The notes beneath the pieces were generated by a model, which did no database searches, was not told the origin of the DNA, and saw only the letters and a program-made list of their open reading frames with translations. From NCBI RefSeq assembly GCF_000317515.1, contig NC_019738.1, forward strand, positions 37,501 to 101,500: a stretch of DNA of 64,000 nucleotides, read 5' to 3'. The position numbers and the translations under genes are program-made. Positions 52,785 to 61,459 of this stretch are shown one piece after another. Positions within the stretch are counted from its first letter, which is position 1. Each line of letters begins with the position of its first letter. Source of the DNA: Allocoleopsis franciscana PCC 7113 (GTDB taxonomy: Bacteria; Cyanobacteriota; Cyanobacteriia; Cyanobacteriales; Coleofasciculaceae).

Positions 52785-53043
52785 GGCAGGATTGGTGATG
52801 GTAGAGCACGTCTGATAGGCGACTCTAAACTTAGTTTGAGTTTCCCAGACAGGTCGATGCTGTGATTTGGAACACAGGCTTTAGATTTTTTTAACTGCTT
52901 TGCACCCATTACGACAACCGCATGTAAGCTGGACAATGATTGATAGCTACTTTACACGACTCAATCTTGTCATCGGTAGATCTGCTGTTGTTAGAGCCTT
53001 TATATTATCAGTTCATTGAGATTTTTCAAAATAGTATTTTCAC

Positions 53044-53076
53044 TGAAATCACGGGTTAGGAGAGACCGTGGTTTCA
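53044..53076. other. 11-bp hairpin in the sigF-psbO gap
   Basis: TGAAATCACGG (53044-53054) pairs with CCGTGGTTTCA (53066-53076) with one wobble. It is about 260 bp upstream of sigF and has no U-tract. The rest of the 52785-53213 region is AT-rich without a supported gene and should hold the sigF promoter. Confidence 0.4.
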
Positions 53077-53213
53077 CTGAGGCATTCCCATCACTCTATC
53101 CTCACTAAGACTCGTTTTCTCAGCAGGAGGAAATAATCTCCCCTCGGATAGACATTATTTGAGGACACCCAATTTATGGGCCGTAAAATCCGGTTTTCGG
53201 GTTAACTGAATCC

Positions 53214-53240
53214 TACAAAAAAAGGGGCACACGCCCCTTT
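53214..53240 (-). terminator. Intrinsic terminator of psbO
   Basis: On the minus strand AAAGGGGC (53240-53233) pairs with GCCCCTTT (53228-53221) around a 4-nt loop, and the T-run continues to 53217. It lies 63 bp after the psbO stop. Confidence 0.9.
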
Positions 53241-53303
53241 AACCACGTTCTTACAAAATCTCTGATGGCTTTAGCCGACGCTCAGCCAAAAGAACCAAAA
53301 ATA

Positions 53304-54137
53304 CTAAGCTTCTCCGGGTTCAACGCGACCATAAAAGATGCCGCGCACCAATACTTCTTCGGGGTCATCAGCACCCAAGTCAGTATCAGAGGGCTGTTCG
53401 CTCTCAAATGTACCGGCAATTTCGCCAGTGCTACTATCTACCTTGGCAATCTGGAGGGAGATGTGACCCGGAAGAGTCGTCACTCGCTTAACATTGGCAC
53501 GGGTGATATCTGTCTTATCCGCTTGGGAAGGGATAGCAACAGCATTATCATAGCCAGAGGCAACACCGCGTCCTTTCGGATCAAGGAAAACAGAACCCCG
53601 GTAAGAGGGTACCTTGAACTCACCTTTAAAATCAGTAGACGTATTGATGCTATCGACACCGGGCTGAGATGTAGCTACTAAACTTTTGATGGTGAACAGG
53701 AAAGGAACTAACTCCCCTCCAGGCAACTTAACAGTGATGGGTTGAAAGTCAATTCCTTCTTCTTCAACAAACGTCAAACTGCCATCTTGACCTGCTTTTA
53801 AAGGACCACGAATTTGGTCAAGGGATGACGTGAGCCGTGTCACTAACTTTCCGGGAATATACTCGGCCTGTTGACGCTTATTCGTCGGTTCTTCCTTGAC
53901 AAAGAAGGTTGTTGGTTGTAAGCACAGGTCTGTCAGTATATAGGACTGACTGGAATCTATCGGAATAGAACCGCGAGTCGTTTCTGCCAGTTGTGGGCAG
54001 TTATTGGCTAGACCAGTATTTTTGATCTGGTCATAGGTGAGCGGAGCATCGGTCGCACTGGCTGGACCTTCACTACAAGCCGTTAACACCCCCAGGCACA
54101 AAGCCAGGAAGGCAACAATAAAAGCACGATACCTCAT
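53304..54137 (-). CDS. psbO: Photosystem II manganese-stabilising protein PsbO
   Basis: This extrinsic 33-kDa protein of the thylakoid lumen protects the Mn4CaO5 cluster. From the ATG at 54137 it has 277 residues: an export signal (FIVAFLALCLGVLTAC), then LTYDQIKNTGLANNCPQLAE with the disulfide Cys, SYILTDLCLQPTTFFVKEEP with its partner, and the beta-barrel with VPFLFTIKSLVATSQPG and GRGVASGYDNAVAIPSQADK. GAGG is 7 nt before the ATG; an upstream TTG at 54149 is rejected. Own terminator downstream. Confidence 0.97.
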   Translation of the reverse strand: MRYRAFIVAFLALCLGVLTACSEGPASATDAPLTYDQIKNTGLANNCPQLAETTRGSIPIDSSQSYILTDLCLQPTTFFVKEEPTNKRQQAEYIPGKLVTRLTSSLDQIRGPLKAGQDGSLTFVEEEGIDFQPITVKLPGGELVPFLFTIKSLVATSQPGVDSINTSTDFKGEFKVPSYRGSVFLDPKGRGVASGYDNAVAIPSQADKTDITRANVKRVTTLPGHISLQIAKVDSSTGEIAGTFESEQPSDTDLGADDPEEVLVRGIFYGRVEPGEA

Positions 54138-54277
54138 GGTCAACCTCAATCGTCAATATCTAAATCTGAAAATTTCTCTTATGTGATGCGTGAATTGGAC
54201 TCCAATAATGTTAAGAGTGCAACAACTGCTGTCCTCAAGACATCGACAAGAGATGCCCACAATTCACAAAAAACTTA

Positions 54278-54387
54278 GGGCGGTTTGAATGCCCACTCCC
54301 AAAGGGGGAGGGAAACAATGCAGCACCTTGCGGTGCTAGGTAGAGAAAGGACAGTATGACATTCCCACGACTACAAGTAGCGGGAAT
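54278..54387. ncRNA. Cluster of four hairpins, possible IS-derived or structured RNA element
   Basis: Within 110 bp four stems occur: GGGC/GCCC (54278-54294), CTCCC/GGGAG (54296-54310), AGCACC/GGTGCT (54322-54337) and ATTCCC..CTAC/GTAG..GGGAAT (54361-54387). It lies 140 bp upstream of psbO, outside any gene. The layout resembles the ends or omega-RNA-like segments of IS200/IS605 elements, or an unknown structured RNA. The strand is undetermined. Confidence 0.35.
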
Positions 54388-54602
54388 TCCTGACTATCTA
54401 CCCATGCTATAGTTTGAGGCAAACAAACACTTGCGGTGAAAAATTCCATCAATTGAACTGCTGCCAGGTCGAGAACAGCCCATGAGATGGCACCGGATGC
54501 GTAAGCCTCTGCTCTTGTTTAAGAGCATTGTACACTCCGAAGGGTCGCCTTTAATCTGAACAAAGCTCTCACATTGCATCTAGCAAATTTTTAAGTCAAT
54601 CC

Positions 54603-54932
54603 ATGAACCGTGAAAAAGATTCAGATTTAAGGCAGCTAGAGTCCGAACTGCCATCCCTAACCGCCGAGATTCAGGCATTAGCACATCGCCATCAAGGGAA
54701 TAGTCGAGCGCTGTTGGCCTTGCTACGAGCCTTAGAGCAGACGCATCGCGATATTCATGAGGGATTGTTCCAAGCCTCGTTACCGAGTAATCGGCAACAG
54801 CTTTATGCTCTGTTAAGAGATATTGAAGAGTCAGGGGGCTGGCCTTATATCGAGCGAATGAGGTTGCGATCGTTTCTGTCCAATCTTCCCGATTTTGGCA
54901 TCCAGGCGACTGACACGAGCAGCGAAGAGTGA
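54603..54932 (+). CDS. Small helical protein, unknown function
   Basis: This 109-residue, almost fully helical protein (LRQLESELPSLTAEIQALAH, ALLALLRALEQTHRDIHEGL, QQLYALLRDIEESGGWPYIE) has a coiled-coil N-terminal half. No family is recognised, but codon use and its position 134 bp before the mutase start on the same strand support a real gene. It may be cotranscribed with the mutase. Confidence 0.6.
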   Translation: MNREKDSDLRQLESELPSLTAEIQALAHRHQGNSRALLALLRALEQTHRDIHEGLFQASLPSNRQQLYALLRDIEESGGWPYIERMRLRSFLSNLPDFGIQATDTSSEE

Positions 54933-55066
54933 GCCGTCTTGAAGACTGACGTGCCAGCACCAACACAAGAGTAACCACTCTCTTGACCCTAGCAAGACAC
55001 AAAGCCTAACAAGTGCTAAGATCCTGCGGTCAGTCTTGGAAATTGAGAAAATTCGACTATTGTATT

Positions 55067-56509
55067 ATGCCGATTGCCGCAGATTCAATTAAGTTTGGGA
55101 CAGACGGGTGGCGAGGCGTTATCGCCGCCGATTTCACCTTTGAGCGCGTTACTTTTGTCGCACCGATAGCTGCCAAAGTCCTGGCAGAGGTTTATGGCGA
55201 AAGCACCGGTAGTAACACGATTATTGTGGGCTATGATCGGCGCTTCATGGCAGAAGAGTTTGCCAAAAAGACAGCAGAGGTCGTCCAAGCCGCTGGATTT
55301 GATGTCATGCTGTCAGAAAGTTATGCTCCAACTCCTGCATTTAGCTGGGCTGCCAAGCAACAAAATGCTTTGGGAGCTTTGGTGCTGACCGCCAGTCATA
55401 ATCCTGGAAGCTACCTGGGATTAAAAGTCAAAGGGTCTTTTGGGGGTTCGGTTTCCCCAGAAACCACGCAAAAGATCGAAGCCCAACTCAGTCAAACACC
55501 CGTAGAGGTTCGCACTCCCGGAAGCTTCAAAACATTCAATCCCTGGCCGAGTTACTGTGATGAAATCCGCTCCAAAGTGGATCTGGCTCGGATTCAGGAA
55601 CTGATGACTCAGGGGAAATTGACTGTCTTCGCCGATGTGATGCATGGCGCAGCAGCAGGTGGCTTAAGTCAGATTCTCGGTGCGCCGATCACCGAAATCA
55701 ATAGCTCCCGCGACCCCTTATTTGGCGGGGGTGCCCCAGAACCCTTACCGCGCTACCTTTCTCAGCTATTCCGCGTGATGCGAACTCACCGACGGCAAAA
55801 GGATGCAGGCCTGCAAGTCGGTTTGGTGTTTGACGGGGATAGCGATCGCATTGCCGCTGTAGATGGTGAAGGCAACTTCCTCAGTTCGCAAATTCTCATT
55901 CCCGTTCTAATTGAACATCTAGCCGAACGCCGTCATTTTAGCGGGGAAGTGGTCAAAACGATCAGCGGCTCCGACTTAATGCCCCGTGTAGCAGCCTTAT
56001 ATCAATTGCCGATGTATGAAACTCCCATTGGCTACAAGTACATCGCTGATCGCATGTTATCCACCCCCGTCTTACTCGGTGGGGAGGAATCGGGAGGAAT
56101 TGGTTATGGCAACCATATTCCAGAACGGGATGCCCTGTTGTCTGCCCTTTATGTCCTAGAAGCGATCGCTCAGTCCGGAATGGATTTGAGTGACCTCTAC
56201 AAACGCCTACAACAACGCACTGGTTATACTTCGGCTTATGACCGAATCGATTTACATCTCGCCAGCATGGATGTGCGATCGCGTTTGTTGGAACAATTAC
56301 AATCTCAGCCCTTGACCAAAATTGCCGATCAGAAAGTGGTGGATTGTCTAACCATCGACGGGTATAAATTCCGGTTAGCCGATGACAGTTGGTTGCTGAT
56401 TCGCTTCAGTGGCACTGAACCCGTCCTCCGACTGTACTGTGAAGCCCCAACACTGAAGCAGGTGCATCATACCCTCAACTGGGCGAAAGATTGGGCGAAT
56501 TCTGTATAA
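55067..56509 (+). CDS. Phosphoglucomutase/phosphomannomutase family enzyme
   Basis: This 480-residue alpha-D-phosphohexomutase interconverts hexose-1- and -6-phosphates. The four family motifs are present: substrate-entry FGTDGWRG (about 10), active-site Ser in LTASHNPGSY (about 108), metal loop DGDSDR (about 256), sugar loop GGEESGGIGYG (about 345) and phosphate loop RFSGTEPVLRL (about 447). Specificity (glucose, mannose or glucosamine) cannot be told. The ATG at 55067 begins MPIAADSIKFGTDG; an upstream ATG at 55013 is rejected. Confidence 0.92.
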   Translation: MPIAADSIKFGTDGWRGVIAADFTFERVTFVAPIAAKVLAEVYGESTGSNTIIVGYDRRFMAEEFAKKTAEVVQAAGFDVMLSESYAPTPAFSWAAKQQNALGALVLTASHNPGSYLGLKVKGSFGGSVSPETTQKIEAQLSQTPVEVRTPGSFKTFNPWPSYCDEIRSKVDLARIQELMTQGKLTVFADVMHGAAAGGLSQILGAPITEINSSRDPLFGGGAPEPLPRYLSQLFRVMRTHRRQKDAGLQVGLVFDGDSDRIAAVDGEGNFLSSQILIPVLIEHLAERRHFSGEVVKTISGSDLMPRVAALYQLPMYETPIGYKYIADRMLSTPVLLGGEESGGIGYGNHIPERDALLSALYVLEAIAQSGMDLSDLYKRLQQRTGYTSAYDRIDLHLASMDVRSRLLEQLQSQPLTKIADQKVVDCLTIDGYKFRLADDSWLLIRFSGTEPVLRLYCEAPTLKQVHHTLNWAKDWANSV

Positions 56510-56657
56510 AGCCATTAGCTGTTAGCATTCAAGATGCTGGCTGTTGGTCTACGGGAGACGACTAAATCATTGGTGTTTTTCTACCCTTTGGGTCATCTAC
56601 CCTTCCATCCAGTTTCATGCTCATCGCTAAAATCGCTGAAACACGAGATTGAACATT

Positions 56658-57230
56658 ATGACAGTGCTGGTTGTAGCGACAGGAAATCCCGGCAAGCTGC
56701 GTGAGATGCAGACGTACCTGTCAGACAAGGGGTGGAAATTGCAGTTAAAACCACCGGAATTAGACATTGAGGAAACCGAAGATACATTCGTGGCTAATGC
56801 TTGTCTCAAAGCGTCAGCCGTCGCTCAGGCAACTGGAGAATGGGCGATCGCAGATGATTCCGGATTAGAAGTTGATGCTCTCGATGGTGCCCCTGGTATC
56901 TACTCTGCACGTTATGGAAACACAGACAGCGAGCGGATTGAACGACTGTTGAGGGAACTCGGTGAAGAAGACAATCGAGGAGCGCAGTTTGTGTGTGTGG
57001 TGGCGATCGCACGTCCGGATGGAGCGATCGCGCTTCAAGTTGAAGGCATCTGCCGAGGAGAAATTTTACAGACTCCTCGTGGAACTGGCGGCTTCGGCTA
57101 CGATCCCATCTTTTATGTACCCGAACAAGGTTTGACGTTTGCCGAAATGACGCCAGAGATGAAGCGGCGTTACAGCCATCGAGGCAAAGCGTTTGAAGCA
57201 CTCTTGCCTCAGTTAAGCCAGTTAGCTTAA
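56658..57230 (+). CDS. RdgB/HAM1-type non-canonical purine NTP pyrophosphatase
   Basis: It hydrolyses dITP, ITP and XTP to monophosphates, clearing deaminated purines. The 190-residue protein has the family motifs VVATGNPGKLREMQ at the N-terminus, IADDSGLEVDALDGAPGIYS (about 69-88), GFGYDPIFYVPE (about 143) and SHRGKAFEALL near the end. The ATG at 56658 (MTVLVVATGNPGK) is preferred over a TTG at 56649. It follows the mutase gene by 148 bp. Confidence 0.94.
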   Translation: MTVLVVATGNPGKLREMQTYLSDKGWKLQLKPPELDIEETEDTFVANACLKASAVAQATGEWAIADDSGLEVDALDGAPGIYSARYGNTDSERIERLLRELGEEDNRGAQFVCVVAIARPDGAIALQVEGICRGEILQTPRGTGGFGYDPIFYVPEQGLTFAEMTPEMKRRYSHRGKAFEALLPQLSQLA

Positions 57231-57319
57231 TTCTTAGAGATACAGAAATTTGGAACTGAGGCACTAAGCCCGAATAGCAGAGCCTCAGCTTTCCAATGGG
57301 GATATCAGAATGTCACAGA

Positions 57320-57670
<351 letters not shown>

Positions 57671-57710
57671 TCACGAATTTTTTTATCTATCTTTATAGAC
57701 AGCATGACAC

Positions 57711-57753
57711 TTTCTAGCACCGTCTAGATCGGTGTTTTGTAACTTTTAATACA
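57711..57753 (-). promoter_or_regulatory. NtcA-activated promoter of glnB
   Basis: On the minus strand TGTA-N8-TACA (57753-57738) is followed after 22 bp by TAGAAA (57716-57711), the class II NtcA layout known for glnB in other cyanobacteria. A dyad CACCG-N7-CGGTG (57718-57734) fills the spacer and could bind a second factor. Confidence 0.8.
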
Positions 57754-57851
57754 TTTGCTCCTGAGTCAGTCCTTAGATGATTTATTTGCCTTGTGCAAGT
57801 AAAGAAGCAGGATAACGAAGTTAGTCCTTGAGGTACATATCTGTCCATCAT

Positions 57852-57873
57852 AATTAGTACACAAGTACTAATT
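57852..57873. promoter_or_regulatory. Perfect 9-bp dyad upstream of glnB
   Basis: AATTAGTAC (57852-57860) and GTACTAATT (57865-57873) enclose a 4-nt loop, about 195-215 bp before glnB. It could be an operator or hairpin. The AT-rich stretch from here to 58242 has no gene I can support. Confidence 0.45.
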
Positions 57874-58242
57874 TGCGACGGAGGAACTTCCGATGAAGGA
57901 GTAAATTCAGGGGGATCGCGGTATCCCTTTGTCTTCTAATTTTTACTTTCATTCCAGCATTACGAATCATGAGCAAAGACTTTAATTTTGGAATATTTTT
58001 CACATAATAAATAATTAGAAGTCATAGAATTATGGCAACAAAAATCAATAGAAGTACATCAAAGTTTAGGATAAATACTTAACTTAATAATACCTAGCAA
58101 GTCCTGAATTTTAAGATTCACGATTAGGCGGCATCGTGTCTATCGGTGAATTTGAAAATAACTCAACATCAAATTTAACAGTTGTCAGGAATTCATGAAT
58201 TTTAGTTAATTCAATAATCAATAATTAATGGAGATAAAAAAG

Positions 58243-58545
58243 ATGAAAACTTCTTCAGTTAAAGAACATTTACTTTGCCCTCATTGTAAATTTTCCATAT
58301 CAACTCTTGATAAATTTTGTCCACATTGTGGCTCCGAATTTGAACATCTAAATTCCCCAAGTCCTGAAAATAACAAAATATTAGTACACTGTGGAACTTG
58401 TCAAGGTCTGGTGGAATCCGATGATCAATTTTGTCCACATTGTGGAGCAGCAATGAATGGAACTCAGACCCCAGATAATAGTGTGGGCTGGATCGTCTAT
58501 GCCCTATTAGGAATTTTGGGTTTGGTTTTATTGATAGGCTTTTAG
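58243..58545 (+). CDS. Double zinc-ribbon protein with C-terminal membrane anchor
   Basis: This is a 100-residue protein with two zinc-ribbon units, LLCPHCKFSISTLDKFCPHC (about 11-30) and VHCGTCQGLVESDDQFCPHC (about 48-68), followed by one transmembrane helix (VGWIVYALLGILGLVLLIGF) at the very C-terminus. A cytoplasmic zinc domain tethered to a membrane is inferred; the partner is unknown. GGAG 9 nt before the ATG at 58243 favours this start over 58228. The gene and its flanks are more AT-rich than the surroundings. Confidence 0.7.
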   Translation: MKTSSVKEHLLCPHCKFSISTLDKFCPHCGSEFEHLNSPSPENNKILVHCGTCQGLVESDDQFCPHCGAAMNGTQTPDNSVGWIVYALLGILGLVLLIGF

Positions 58546-58645
58546 AGATTTCTTAATAAATCAATGGCTTGTTCGAGGTGGGTTTAGCCCAATAAGGTAG
58601 CGTCATAAGCTATTTCCTTAAGTATAAAACCCGACTTTATTTAAT

Positions 58646-58731
58646 AGACCTCTTGCATTAATGATGGAAACCCTTCCTTTTAGAAAGATTGAGGCATTGA
58701 GAAGGAGTTTTTCAACTTTTGCCAGAGGTTT
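58646..58731. mobile_element. MITE-like relic of about 86 bp
   Basis: AGACCTCTTGCA (58646-58657) and TGCCAGAGGTTT (58720-58731) are imperfect terminal inverted repeats (10 of 12 matches) and resemble ends of IS5-type elements of cyanobacteria as I recall them. The interior is non-coding and partly self-complementary. TTTAAT occurs at both flanks. The surrounding gap (58546-58885) shows no gene. Confidence 0.45.
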
Positions 58732-58885
58732 AATTATTAAAGGGTAACAATTATTTTTTGCAAGTGCTTTAAGGCTGAAATTGGTGATTTTTTAAGCCGG
58801 GTTTACCTGTTTTGCTCCACTAATAACTACACCTTAATAAGCTAAAAAGGGTGTAAAGTCTTGGAGATTCAGCAGGAGTGAATTT

Positions 58886-61333
58886 GTGCAATACCAACTC
58901 GTCGGTAACAGCGTTATCTGTGGAACGGCTCGTTTTAGCGCCTTAAATCATGGCTTAGTACGTCTGGAGTGGTCTGCCACAGGACAATTTGAAGACTCTC
59001 CCACGGTGATCGTTTTAACTCGCCCCCAACCGATACCGTTTAAGAGTATTGAGTGGGCTGAAACAGGAGTACTTCACCTGTATACGGAATTGATCCAAAT
59101 CGTCTATCGACCTGATGGTAAACCTTTCAATGATGCCAACCTAAATATTGATGTAAATTGTGACAACAAGACTTTCAATTGGACGCCTTCAACCGTCGAT
59201 ACTGAGAACTTGGGCGGCACCTTCACCAGCTTAGACCTGATTCACCGAGACTTTCACCCCACTGGAGTGCATCCAGCTTCAGTGTTTCAAGACTTCCCTC
59301 ACACCCAAGAATGGCTCTACACGCCGTTGAAAGCCATTCACAAGAGTTTGCGCGATCGCGGGGAAAACACCGGTTTTGAAGATCCACCCCTAGGGTACCT
59401 GAATCATTTCCGCCTGGATGAACTCCCCGAACCCATGCAGGAATTTTTGCAACAATGGCGTCACTATCCTCCTGGAGTGTTAAGTCGTAGTGGTTACAGC
59501 GTCTTGAATGATTCCAGCAGTGCGCTGGTGAAAGAGGGAGGGCTGAGTGAGCGATCGGATGCTAACGGTCAAGACTGGTACTTTTTCGGCTACGGTACAG
59601 ACTACGCCCAAGCCTTGCAAGATTTTGTCCAACTGTGTGGACGCATCCCCATGCTGCCGCGTTGGGCTTTTGGGGTGTGGTTTTCCCTGTATGACCAAAT
59701 GCATGATACAGATTATCAGCAGCTTGTCCAGCAATTTGATCAACTCGAATTACCCTTGGATGTTCTCGTCCTCGATGTCGATTGGCACTTAGCCGGTTGG
59801 TGTGGTTGGGACTGGAACGAGCAATTTTTCCCGAATCCCCAAGGGTTTCTGCAATGGGCACATGGTACTGGGTTACATATTGGTGCGAATGTCCACATTG
59901 AAGGCGTATCCCCACAGGAAAGTCAGTTCTCCGCTTTGTGTGCAGCACGGGGACTGAATCCGGATGAGGTGAAAGCAGGTAATGTCTTCCCGGTGAAAAA
60001 TCCCACCACCGACTGGATTTTTGAGTCCTGGCAACCTGATGCGCCAACCCTGGATAGTTTAGCGAATGCTAACGCGGATGAAGGTTGGTTGTTATTCAAT
60101 CTGGCGTCTCAGTCAGAAGCTAATTTATTCATGCAAGTGCTGCACAGTCCTCATGAGGAAGATGGCATTGATTTTTGGTGGATTGATGGTGCTAACGCCA
60201 AGCATCCAGGTGTGAATTCCCAATTATGGACGAATCATGTTTATTTCACCCATCTGGAAACCCGTCGCAATCAGCGTCCCCTGATTCTCTCCCGTACCGG
60301 TGGGCTTGGTTCTCATCGCTACCCCGTACAGTTCTCTGCTGATACCTATTCCCACTGGGAAGTTCTGCGGTTTTTAGTAGATTTCACGACAAGAGCGGGT
60401 AATGTGGGAGTGAGTTATTGGTCACACGATTTAGGGGGGTTTTTCGGTCATGTCCCCGGTGTACCCCTAATTGACCCAGAGCTCTTTGTACGGTGGGTAC
60501 AATTTGGATGCTTTTGTCCTATTGTCCGCGTTCATTCCGATCATGGTCGGCGCGAACCTTGGAGTTATGGACAATGGGTACTCAATGCGATCAGCAAGGC
60601 ATTGCGGCTCAGGATACAACTAGTGCCCTACTTATATCACTTAAGCCGAGTGGCCTATGAGACGGGTTTGCCCTTATGTCGTCCCTTATACCTGGCGTAT
60701 CCTGAAGATGAACAAGCTTATCAGGTAACCACACAGTTTTTATTGGGCGATCGCATCCTAGTGGCTCCCGTAGTTGAAGCTGGTGGTTACCGTTCGGTTT
60801 ATTTGCCCGAAGGTGAATGGTGGGAACGCTCAACGGGTCAATTCTACATAGGTATTCAGCATTTAAACTTGTATATCCCGCTTGATCGCATACCCGTTTT
60901 TGTGCAAGCTGGAGCGATTTTGCCCCTAGCGGAATTTTCGCGCCGCGTTGGAACGACACCGCCAACTGATTTAATTTTAGAGGTCTATGCAGGGGCAGAC
61001 GGTGAACTAGACTTTTACGAAGATGATGGGGAAAGCACCGCTTACCGCACTGAGGCAGGTAGTCGTCGCCGTTTTACCCAACATCGTGAGGGGGATGGTT
61101 ATCTTCTCACAGGTGAATCCGTCCGAGGGAGTTATTTAGGAATGCTTCCTGAGCGAAGTTTCCAAATTTTCTGGACTGGGTTAGTATCTGGGAGTCGAGT
61201 AGAAGCAAGTGGTGTAGAGATTTGTGAGCAGGAATGGAGGCAAAATGTGTTGTCCCTGACTCTGGCTACCGTGCCGCAAACGGCTTTATGGCAGATTACT
61301 GTGACACCACCCGCTTCTTCCGATGAATTTTGA
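58886..61333 (+). CDS. Glycoside hydrolase family 31 (alpha-glucosidase/alpha-xylosidase type)
   Basis: This 815-residue retaining alpha-glycosidase has an N-terminal beta-sandwich (1-240), a GH31 barrel with DVLVLDVDWHLAGWCGWDWN (about 290-310), nucleophile Asp434 in FWWIDGANAKHPG and candidate acid/base Asp486 in QFSADTYSHWE, then beta domains with VEAGGYRSVYLPEGEWWERS (about 640). No signal peptide, so it acts in the cytoplasm, possibly on glycogen-derived or storage sugars. It starts at GTG 58886 with AGGAG 7 nt upstream. Exact substrate unknown. Confidence 0.9.
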   Translation: MQYQLVGNSVICGTARFSALNHGLVRLEWSATGQFEDSPTVIVLTRPQPIPFKSIEWAETGVLHLYTELIQIVYRPDGKPFNDANLNIDVNCDNKTFNWTPSTVDTENLGGTFTSLDLIHRDFHPTGVHPASVFQDFPHTQEWLYTPLKAIHKSLRDRGENTGFEDPPLGYLNHFRLDELPEPMQEFLQQWRHYPPGVLSRSGYSVLNDSSSALVKEGGLSERSDANGQDWYFFGYGTDYAQALQDFVQLCGRIPMLPRWAFGVWFSLYDQMHDTDYQQLVQQFDQLELPLDVLVLDVDWHLAGWCGWDWNEQFFPNPQGFLQWAHGTGLHIGANVHIEGVSPQESQFSALCAARGLNPDEVKAGNVFPVKNPTTDWIFESWQPDAPTLDSLANANADEGWLLFNLASQSEANLFMQVLHSPHEEDGIDFWWIDGANAKHPGVNSQLWTNHVYFTHLETRRNQRPLILSRTGGLGSHRYPVQFSADTYSHWEVLRFLVDFTTRAGNVGVSYWSHDLGGFFGHVPGVPLIDPELFVRWVQFGCFCPIVRVHSDHGRREPWSYGQWVLNAISKALRLRIQLVPYLYHLSRVAYETGLPLCRPLYLAYPEDEQAYQVTTQFLLGDRILVAPVVEAGGYRSVYLPEGEWWERSTGQFYIGIQHLNLYIPLDRIPVFVQAGAILPLAEFSRRVGTTPPTDLILEVYAGADGELDFYEDDGESTAYRTEAGSRRRFTQHREGDGYLLTGESVRGSYLGMLPERSFQIFWTGLVSGSRVEASGVEICEQEWRQNVLSLTLATVPQTALWQITVTPPASSDEF

Positions 61334-61459
61334 GAAAGTTAGAGAACACTATCAAGAAATACTTTTACCGTAACCAAGGGAGATTCACTTTGTTAGGAAC
61401 ATAAGACACAATTTCTGGACGGGATAAAGATGTTGATGATGCTTTACCAGGTGTTCCGA

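Noticed and set aside
53265-53681. 138-codon plus-strand frame over psbO
   Set aside because: Fully antisense to the unmistakable psbO gene.
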